DNA of 37,967 nucleotides from UMGS1649 sp045652705 (GTDB lineage Bacteria > Bacillota > Clostridia > TANB77 > CAG-465). Below are positions 32,719 to 37,967 of the stretch, in pieces. The notes under the pieces are model-generated. The model searched no databases and had not been told where the DNA came from. It saw nothing but the letters and a program-made list of their open reading frames with translations. Every line of letters begins with the position of its first letter. Within the stretch, counting starts at the first letter, position 1. Both the position numbers and the translations under genes were made by a program. The DNA lies in the NCBI GenBank assembly GCA_045652705.1, contig JAZRUV010000024.1:1-37967 (forward strand). The letters run 5' to 3'.

Positions 32719-33165
32719 ATGAAGTTCAATAATTTTATGGCGATGGAATTCCCTAGTGTAAATTCTAATGAGGAGTTTGCACGGAAGGTAGTTGCAAATT
32801 TTGCAGAACAACTTGACCCGACAGCAGAAGAGCTTGGGGATATCCGGACTGCGGTTACTGAGGCTGTAAGTAATGCAATTGTACACGCCTATCCGGATTC
32901 TGTAGGCATAATTGAAATTCGGTGCCGCATTCTCAAAGACAACACACTGGACATTGTTGTTAAGGACAAGGGTGTTGGCATTGAAGATGTTGAACGGGCT
33001 AAAATACCTATGTTTACCACTACTTCCGAACGTAGTGGTATGGGATTTACCATTATGGAAAGCTTTATGACATCCTTTGAGGTTAAGTCTGAAGTGGGTA
33101 AAGGAACAACAGTGCATATGAAAAGGCATATTGTTTCGCGGAGAAGCTACACCAGTGGCAAGTGA
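32719..33165 (+). CDS. spoIIAB: Anti-sigma F factor SpoIIAB-like serine kinase, orphan gene
   Basis: A 148-residue GHKL ATPase/kinase closely following the SpoIIAB pattern: EFARKVVANFAEQLDPTAEE, N-box AVTEAVSNAIVHAY, G1 box VKDKGVGIED, ATP lid FTTTSERSGMGFTIMESFM. In spore formers it sequesters SigF and phosphorylates SpoIIAA. Here it stands alone, with its own SigA promoter and terminator, without spoIIAA or sigF. Arginine codons are mainly CGG/CGC/CGT, while neighbouring genes use AGA almost exclusively, and G+C is clearly higher, suggesting transfer or special expression. The ribosome binding site GGAAGG is set far back (about 13 bases). RsbW, the stress-response relative, is the main alternative, but the residues fit SpoIIAB better. 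Confidence 0.85.
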   Translation: MKFNNFMAMEFPSVNSNEEFARKVVANFAEQLDPTAEELGDIRTAVTEAVSNAIVHAYPDSVGIIEIRCRILKDNTLDIVVKDKGVGIEDVERAKIPMFTTTSERSGMGFTIMESFMTSFEVKSEVGKGTTVHMKRHIVSRRSYTSGK

Positions 33166-33172
33166 GTAAAAG

Positions 33173-33202
33173 AGTAAGCGGGTAAAAACTCGCTTACTTT
33201 TC
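33173..33202. terminator. Bidirectional terminator after spoIIAB
   Basis: An 11-bp stem (33173-33183 with 33188-33198), AAAA loop and T-run. It overlaps the stop of the convergent minus-strand gene. Confidence 0.75.
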
Positions 33203-34660
33203 TTTTAATTTATTTGTTAATTTTATAGCAGCTTTTACAGCTTCATAACCACCATCATATATTTTGGCTTTGTTTGCTTTCATAATGTTTTCACACATAG
33301 CAGTTATATTTGAAGTTTCATTAATTAATAATTCTAACATACCAGTTGCTTGGTTAAATGTTCTACATTCTATAGTACCATCACCAATTTCAGCTGAACG
33401 AAGGGCCCCATATGCTTCGTGAGCACCAACCCTACGTATAAGAAGCTTTGGTACAGGGTAAAATGCAAGTTCACTTGGTTTTGTAATCATAACATCGCAT
33501 TCTCTCATAAGTAGATTAGTTGAATATACAGCTGCAAATATATCCTTGTGATAAAATACGTGTATTCCGGTAAGTTCATCATCGTATGCAGCTTTTGTGC
33601 AAAATGCTTCTGTAACTTCAAAATTATCTGCATGGAAATTAGCAATTCTATTAAAATTAGGTATGTCGTTTATTAGTATATTTAGTACATCTTTATGATC
33701 TCCTATATTTAGAAAAACACAAGCTCGTTTTTGCTCTACATAAGGTATTAATGTAGTAAGTAATCTTTTAATCATATCTAGTCCGGCTCCGGCACCGCCA
33801 ACAGGAATTAAGAAACGTACGGGTTTATTTGCTTTCATCCTTTTTATTCTGCGCTTAGAGTCTAGTTCTATATTACTTGCTATTTCGTGGTCTACGTAAT
33901 GACCGGCCATACATATATCCTGTTCGTCCATTATTTTTATATGACCGTGTCTCATTTCACTCAAAGTCTTATATCCTAAATATGATGAAGGTGTTTGCAC
34001 AGTATGTAGAGCTCCTTCAGATAAGTGAAGTGCCATAGGATAATTGTCTGGTATTGCATTTACAACACATTTCATACCAGCATGTATTGCGGCTTGTGCA
34101 GGCCAAGAATGTGTTGCTATAAATGGTAAGTTTTTATCTAGGTCTTGATACGCCCTTGTCATAAGTTCGCTGTTCTTTTGGTCAATAGCATTGCTTTCTA
34201 AGTTTTTGTATGCTTTTTTACTGCCCGGTTCCCAAAATAGTTTATCAAAAAGAGGAATTCGTTGAGATAATCTAGAGCCTAATGAATATAAATCATTAAG
34301 ATAAGATATTACTTTGCTACCTGTTGTGTCTTCAAAAGAGATAAGGTCTAACCAATAAGGGACGTATCCTAAAGCGTATGCGCAGGATGCAATTGCCATA
34401 GATATTCTGTAATGTCCATATCCCATACGTATATTTCCAACAATTAAAGCGTTGTTTGGAAGTTCTAATTTTTTGTTTGAACGAACCAAGTTTTGAACGC
34501 CAAAGAATTTATTTAGTATTTTATTTGGTACAGCTCTTAAATGATATATTTGTTTAGTATCATCTCCAAACTTTAAAGCATAACGTTTTTTTGAAAAACA
34601 AGCGTGCATATAACTTAGTTTGTTTATTTCGTTACCAAACACTTTCTTTGAATGAGACAT
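33194..34660 (-). CDS. GT-B glycosyltransferase-like protein, substrate unknown (488 aa)
   Basis: Leftward from ATG 34660 with GAGGTG upstream. After about 70 residues the protein shows a Rossmann start NNALIVGNIRMGYGHYRISM resembling the N-terminal glycine-rich, histidine-bearing loop of MGDG-synthase/MurG-type GT-B enzymes. A second half follows with VRFLIPVGGAGAGLDMIKRL (C-terminal Rossmann), FAAVYSTNLLMRECDVMITK and PSELAFYPVPKLLIRRVG, the region where such enzymes bind the nucleotide sugar. No membrane helix is visible; a peripheral membrane role is plausible. Acceptor and donor cannot be told. Divergent from rlmB. Confidence 0.7.
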   Translation of the reverse strand: MSHSKKVFGNEINKLSYMHACFSKKRYALKFGDDTKQIYHLRAVPNKILNKFFGVQNLVRSNKKLELPNNALIVGNIRMGYGHYRISMAIASCAYALGYVPYWLDLISFEDTTGSKVISYLNDLYSLGSRLSQRIPLFDKLFWEPGSKKAYKNLESNAIDQKNSELMTRAYQDLDKNLPFIATHSWPAQAAIHAGMKCVVNAIPDNYPMALHLSEGALHTVQTPSSYLGYKTLSEMRHGHIKIMDEQDICMAGHYVDHEIASNIELDSKRRIKRMKANKPVRFLIPVGGAGAGLDMIKRLLTTLIPYVEQKRACVFLNIGDHKDVLNILINDIPNFNRIANFHADNFEVTEAFCTKAAYDDELTGIHVFYHKDIFAAVYSTNLLMRECDVMITKPSELAFYPVPKLLIRRVGAHEAYGALRSAEIGDGTIECRTFNQATGMLELLINETSNITAMCENIMKANKAKIYDGGYEAVKAAIKLTNKLKEK

Positions 34661-34681
34661 ATTATCACCTCTATTAATAAA

Positions 34682-34710
34682 ATGTTATCATATGTAAAAA
34701 CATAAAACAA
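34682..34710 (-). promoter_or_regulatory. Probable promoter of the GT-B-like gene
   Basis: On the minus strand TTGTTT (34710-34705), 17 bases, TAACAT (34687-34682). Confidence 0.45.
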
Positions 34711-34766
34711 TGATTGGACTAAAAGTAAACATAAATGTCATAATTATGAAATGTTTTAATGTGTGA

Positions 34767-34795
34767 TTGTAAAAAACATAAATATATGTTAGAAT
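34767..34795 (+). promoter_or_regulatory. Promoter of rlmB
   Basis: TTGTAA (34767-34772), 17 bases, TAGAAT (34790-34795), 21 bases before the start codon. Confidence 0.6.
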
Positions 34796-34816
34796 GTAAA
34801 TATATTTGGAGGAAAT

Positions 34817-35560
34817 ATGGGATTAATATATGGAATAAATCCAGTGCACGAAGCAATTGTGTCTGGTAAAACAATAAATAAATTATATGGTTCAAAAGGA
34901 AGCAAAGAAGTATATGAGCTTTTAAAACTTGCAAAAGCAAAAGGAATTGTAACAGTAGAGGCAGATAAAATAAAATTAGATAAGATGATAACAAAAGAAG
35001 GGGAAAAGTTAAAAAATTCTCAAGGAATAGTTGCTTCTGTTACAGATTATGAATATTTTGAAATTCAAGATATATTAGAATATGCTAATTCAAAAGGTGA
35101 AAAACCATTTGTGGTTATATTAGATAAAATAGAGGACCCACATAATCTTGGAGCTATAATACGTAGTGCAGAATGTATGGGAGCACACGGTATAATAATA
35201 CAAAAAAGAAATGCTTGTCAGATTACAGATATAGTTGAAAAAACTGCGGCGGGTGCAGTTAATTATATGAGGGTGGCTAGAGTAACTAATATAACAAGAA
35301 CTATAGAAGATTTGAAAAAAGCGGGACTTTGGATATATGGCTTGGATATGGAAGGCGCTACTACTATATATGAGACTGACTTAACAGGAAGTATAGGTAT
35401 AGTTGTTGGTAATGAGGGCGAAGGTTTATCTAGACTTGTTAGAGAGTCTTGTGATGGTATAATTAAAATACCAATGGTAGGAAAAACAGAGTCGCTTAAT
35501 GCTTCTGTAAGTACAGCAATAACAATATATGAAATAGCAAGACAAAATGCTATAAAATAG
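34817..35560 (+). CDS. rlmB: 23S rRNA (guanosine-2'-O-)-methyltransferase RlmB (SpoU/SPOUT family)
   Basis: A 247-residue SPOUT methyltransferase. The N-terminal substrate-binding domain starts LIYGINPVHEAIVSGKTINK. The C-terminal knotted domain has the three SpoU motifs: ILDKIEDPHNLGAIIRSAE (with N and R of the active site), IGIVVGNEGEGLSRLV and PMVGKTESLNASVSTAI. RlmB methylates G2251 of 23S rRNA in E. coli; some Firmicute homologues modify other rRNA or tRNA positions. GGAGG precedes ATG 34817. Confidence 0.93.
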   Translation: MGLIYGINPVHEAIVSGKTINKLYGSKGSKEVYELLKLAKAKGIVTVEADKIKLDKMITKEGEKLKNSQGIVASVTDYEYFEIQDILEYANSKGEKPFVVILDKIEDPHNLGAIIRSAECMGAHGIIIQKRNACQITDIVEKTAAGAVNYMRVARVTNITRTIEDLKKAGLWIYGLDMEGATTIYETDLTGSIGIVVGNEGEGLSRLVRESCDGIIKIPMVGKTESLNASVSTAITIYEIARQNAIK

Positions 35561-35571
35561 GAGGAACTTAT

Positions 35572-36216
35572 ATGAAGAGAGAAGAATTATTAAATAGAAT
35601 GAGAGGAATAAATGCTTGGATAGCTGAAAATCCTGCTGTTACAGAACCTAATATGTATGAAATGATAGACTGCATAACGCAGTTAGGTATTATTGCTAGA
35701 GAACAAGGTGTTGGAGATATGCCGGGAAAATTTCCTAAAGCAGGTAGTGAGTTGGCTGAACTATATGCAGAGTGGAATAAAATGTATAGGGCAAGACTTA
35801 GTTTAGATAAAATTCAATCACAAGAATTTTCTGTAAATAAAAATACAGCTTTATATACTTATTTTACAGACCTTAACATGAGATGCTGCACGGGTGAGTT
35901 TAGATTCCCAGACATGAATGTAAAGGGAGAAGAATTAACTGAGGAAGAAAGAACAGAACTGTTAAATCGTAGAGAAGAATTTTTGGAATGCGTAAGAAAA
36001 ATAGGAAGTATAAGTCTATATATTAATCAAGAAAGATTACACAATCCTAATTTTGTATATGATAACCAAGAAGAATATAACAAATTGATGGCGGCAGTTG
36101 AAGAATATAAAGAATACTTGCCAACACATTTTGATAGGGTTATAAGTGATATTTCGGCATCTCGTATGTTAGAACAACCACAAAATCCGGGTGGGGATGA
36201 CGAACCAAGTTTATAA
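35572..36216 (+). CDS. Hypothetical protein, helical (214 aa)
   Basis: AGGAGG lies before ATG 35572, 11 bases after rlmB, so it is co-transcribed. The product is soluble and mostly helical and acidic (EELLNRMRGINAWIAENPAV, LTEEERTELLNRREEFLECV), with a CC pair in NMRCCTGEF and a Pro/Gly/Asp tail (PQNPGGDDEPS). No domain is recognised and there is no export signal. It is 18 bases before the metallopeptidase-like gene, and the two may work together. Confidence 0.7.
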   Translation: MKREELLNRMRGINAWIAENPAVTEPNMYEMIDCITQLGIIAREQGVGDMPGKFPKAGSELAELYAEWNKMYRARLSLDKIQSQEFSVNKNTALYTYFTDLNMRCCTGEFRFPDMNVKGEELTEEERTELLNRREEFLECVRKIGSISLYINQERLHNPNFVYDNQEEYNKLMAAVEEYKEYLPTHFDRVISDISASRMLEQPQNPGGDDEPSL

Positions 36217-36234
36217 AAGGTCAAAGAAGAATAT

Positions 36235-37539
36235 ATGAAAGATATAGAAGTTTTAATAGATAGTGTTTCAGAAAAGTTTGGATATTCTGAAACATTAAAG
36301 AATGATTTGAAAAGAATAGTTCCTATAATGCTATCTGGTAAAGATGAGAAAAAGAAGCAAATGCTTTTTGATACTTTAAGAGAAGTAAAAATATTTATTT
36401 TGCCCGAGAGGGCTTCTCTTGAAGATTTAAAAAAGTGTAAATCCGAAGTGTTTGGAAAAAATAATGTTGGGATTACATTTGAAGATGCGGATATGGGAGA
36501 GTATTCTAAGAATGAATTACCAGCCGGAGCATATGTGTCTGAACCAGTATTTGATGGAGAAATGAATATTATAGGTAGAAATAGAATGCTTTATGTTCAA
36601 GAGCTTGCAAAGTATTCTGCTCTAAACCAAGTTTATGGTTCTAACATTAACTTAAGCCATTTAATTCACGAGTTAGGACATGCTTGGGCTGCAGAAACTG
36701 ATGAGTATGTTCAAAATCCAGATGGCTCATTTGTTCAAAATGTCGGGGCGTGCTCTATAATAAGCAGAGTGGACAAAGGTACAAAGAAAGTTATATCTGA
36801 AAGTGTAGATGGACTTTTTGTAGAAGAAACACTTAATACTATTCAGGAAGAAAAAGTGCTTTTGGAATTAACAGGAGCACAAAGTATATCTGAATTAGCA
36901 GAAAAAGGATATGTGCGTTCTGCTTATCAAGGAATGCAAACAGATATAATGAAATCATATGTAGAAGAGTTTGGCGAGGATGTATTTGAGGAATATAGAT
37001 ATAGCAAAGATGCTTCTGCTTTAGCGAATGTAGAACAAGCGTTAAGGTATACTGAAGCGTGGCAAATATTAGGCACGCAAGAATATCTAGATAAAAAAAG
37101 AGCAAAACTTGCTGAGGTTGAAAACTTGCAGACATCTTCTGGTGAAAGAGCATTATCTTCCATAACAAAAATAAAAGGTTTGTTTGATAAATATGATGAT
37201 GTATATTTTTCGTCAAATTCTAAATTTACACCAATACAAAAGTTAAACAATGTATTAGAACAATTATATGATTTTAATTCAGTGAGATATAATTTTAATA
37301 TTATGGATAATAACAATAATCTAGAAATATATAAAGGAGTAGTATCTGCAATAGTTTCAGAAGCTAATGCTCTTAGGATACAGGCTAAAGATGTTATTGT
37401 GCAAGGTAGTAATAACTTTATGGCTCGTTTAAAATCTGAAGTTCAACCACCTGATGCACAAGTTTCTTATTATTCGACTGCAAGTAAAAATGAAGTTGAA
37501 AAAGAGGTGGCTCAAGAAGTATCTACGGAAATAGAATAG
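36235..37539 (+). CDS. Putative zinc metallopeptidase (HELGH), unknown role (434 aa)
   Basis: Starts at ATG 36235 with only a weak AAGAAG-type ribosome binding site, so it is probably coupled to the previous gene. Residues 1-60 are helical. The centre has NINLSHLIHELGHAWAAETD, a clear HExxH zinc motif (H145, E146, H149) in a gluzincin/metzincin-like setting, with possible third ligands in the acidic stretch VEETLNTIQEEK downstream. The C-terminal 200 residues are helical with Lys/Glu repeats. No signal peptide or transmembrane segment. Target unknown; an intracellular protease or a toxin/effector-like peptidase is possible. Confidence 0.72.
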   Translation: MKDIEVLIDSVSEKFGYSETLKNDLKRIVPIMLSGKDEKKKQMLFDTLREVKIFILPERASLEDLKKCKSEVFGKNNVGITFEDADMGEYSKNELPAGAYVSEPVFDGEMNIIGRNRMLYVQELAKYSALNQVYGSNINLSHLIHELGHAWAAETDEYVQNPDGSFVQNVGACSIISRVDKGTKKVISESVDGLFVEETLNTIQEEKVLLELTGAQSISELAEKGYVRSAYQGMQTDIMKSYVEEFGEDVFEEYRYSKDASALANVEQALRYTEAWQILGTQEYLDKKRAKLAEVENLQTSSGERALSSITKIKGLFDKYDDVYFSSNSKFTPIQKLNNVLEQLYDFNSVRYNFNIMDNNNNLEIYKGVVSAIVSEANALRIQAKDVIVQGSNNFMARLKSEVQPPDAQVSYYSTASKNEVEKEVAQEVSTEIE

Positions 37540-37598
37540 ACACTAAATAATATGTAAAAATTACCACATATTTTTGTAACATTTTTGTAATATTTATA

Positions 37599-37627
37599 TT
37601 GACTTCTTAAATATATTATTGTATAAT
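37599..37627 (+). promoter_or_regulatory. rRNA promoter P1
   Basis: TTGACT (37599-37604), 17 bases, TATAAT (37622-37627), about 320 bases before 16S. The stretch 37540-37947 holds no protein gene, only the two promoters, hairpins and leader. Confidence 0.7.
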
Positions 37628-37647
37628 AAATATAGTGATTGAAGAGT

Positions 37648-37677
37648 TTAATATATATATTGCAATATATATATTAA
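37648..37677. repeat. Perfect 30-bp palindrome between the rRNA promoters
   Basis: Two 15-base arms (37648-37662, 37663-37677) meet without spacer at TGCA and are otherwise AT-only. It is a possible regulator site or an RNA hairpin in the P1 transcript. Confidence 0.7.
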
Positions 37678-37679
37678 GA

Positions 37680-37712
37680 TTAACTACATTTTAACATTTG
37701 TAGTTAATTTTT
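37680..37712 (+). terminator. Terminator-like hairpin between P1 and P2
   Basis: Stem TTAACTACA/TGTAGTTAA (37680-37688 with 37699-37707), a 10-base loop, then TTTTT. It would cut P1 transcripts to roughly 80 bases unless antitermination occurs. Confidence 0.65.
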
Positions 37713-37773
37713 AACGCTCTAAATTGCTAAAAACACAGGTATGAAAAAAGTTTAAAAAATTTGTAAAAATTAG

Positions 37774-37802
37774 TTGACTTTGTTTTGAACCTGTGTTAGA
37801 AT
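37774..37802 (+). promoter_or_regulatory. rRNA promoter P2
   Basis: TTGACT (37774-37779), 17 bases, TAGAAT (37797-37802). Confidence 0.75.
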
Positions 37803-37947
37803 ATAAAACGTCGCAAGTAATTGCGAAAAAGCACATTGAAAAATAAAGAGTAAGAAAGCCAAGTAAAAGGGAAATTTATGGAGACATAAATCCCGTTAAT
37901 TTAACAAAGTAATTTATAAAGATAGCTAACGTTATCTTGAGAGAATT
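37803..37947 (+). other. 16S rRNA leader
   Basis: Contains a small hairpin TCGCAA/TTGCGA (37811-37826), a boxA-like CACATTGAAAA (37832-37842) as seen in Firmicute rRNA leaders, and a longer stem (37869-37880 with 37885-37894). The last could be part of the RNase III processing stem whose partner lies beyond 16S. Confidence 0.6.
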
Positions 37948-37967
37948 TAAGACAAGAGTTTGATTCT
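37948..37967 (+). rRNA. 16S rRNA, first ~20 bases (3' part beyond the window)
   Basis: AGAGTTTGATTCT at 37955-37967 matches the universal 16S 5' sequence (E. coli positions 8-20), placing the mature 5' end near 37948. Confidence 0.9.

Noticed and set aside
32719..33165. RsbW (general stress anti-sigma factor) instead of SpoIIAB
   Set aside because: The N-terminal FARKVVANFAEQLDPT and the SERSGMGFTIMESFM lid match SpoIIAB more closely, and no rsbV or sigB neighbour is present.

Overview
The window is AT-rich (roughly 30-35% G+C by eye) and reads as the chromosome of a low-G+C Firmicute, most likely an uncultured gut-type clostridium. Pointers are consensus SigA promoters, strong GGAGG ribosome binding sites, AGA-dominated arginine usage, a T-box leader ahead of aspS, a CpsA-type LCP protein and a SpoIIAB homologue. 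I cannot name the genus from sequence alone.

Layout. 1-937: the 3' end of a formylglycine-generating-enzyme/C-type-lectin-fold protein whose last ~45 codons look like a diversity-generating-retroelement (DGR) variable region. 983-6473: a cell-shape operon, DUF4321-radC-mreB-mreC-mreD-mrdA (PBP2). 6624-9188: a coiled-coil protein of unknown role and a FabG-type reductase. 9326-9402: elongator tRNA-Met. 9522-11477: LCP cell-wall ligase. 11797-13878: a duplicated metallophosphoesterase whose second half has lost nearly all metal ligands.

14012-20052: a 6.0-kb integrative element inserted in the initiator tRNA-fMet gene. It has a 17-bp direct-repeat core, a second 17-bp repeat just inside each end (candidate integrase arm sites), a tyrosine integrase and a CI-like repressor. 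These are transcribed against an xis/rep-like operon from overlapping promoters. A non-coding candidate origin lies at the left end and a cargo of small membrane and zinc-ribbon proteins at the right. No capsid, packaging or conjugation genes are visible. The organisation resembles a minimal phage satellite (PICI-like) or an integrative mobilizable element. The element rebuilds the tRNA 3' half and supplies its own tRNA terminator, and the original 3' half and terminator remain stranded at the left end.

20236-27092: a small unknown gene, then secG-rnr-membrane protein-trmB-small membrane protein-U32 peptidase family. 27127-30255: T-box-controlled aspS and gpsA. 30280-37539: a small unknown gene (minus), lepA, a stand-alone spoIIAB with foreign-looking codon usage, a GT-B glycosyltransferase-like gene (minus), rlmB, and two unknown genes, one with a HELGH zinc-protease motif. 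37599-37967: two tandem rRNA promoters, a palindrome plus terminator-like hairpin between them, a leader, and the first ~20 bases of a 16S rRNA.

The most interesting points are the satellite-like element and its switch region, the candidate DGR target, the half-dead tandem phosphoesterase, and the orphan spoIIAB.
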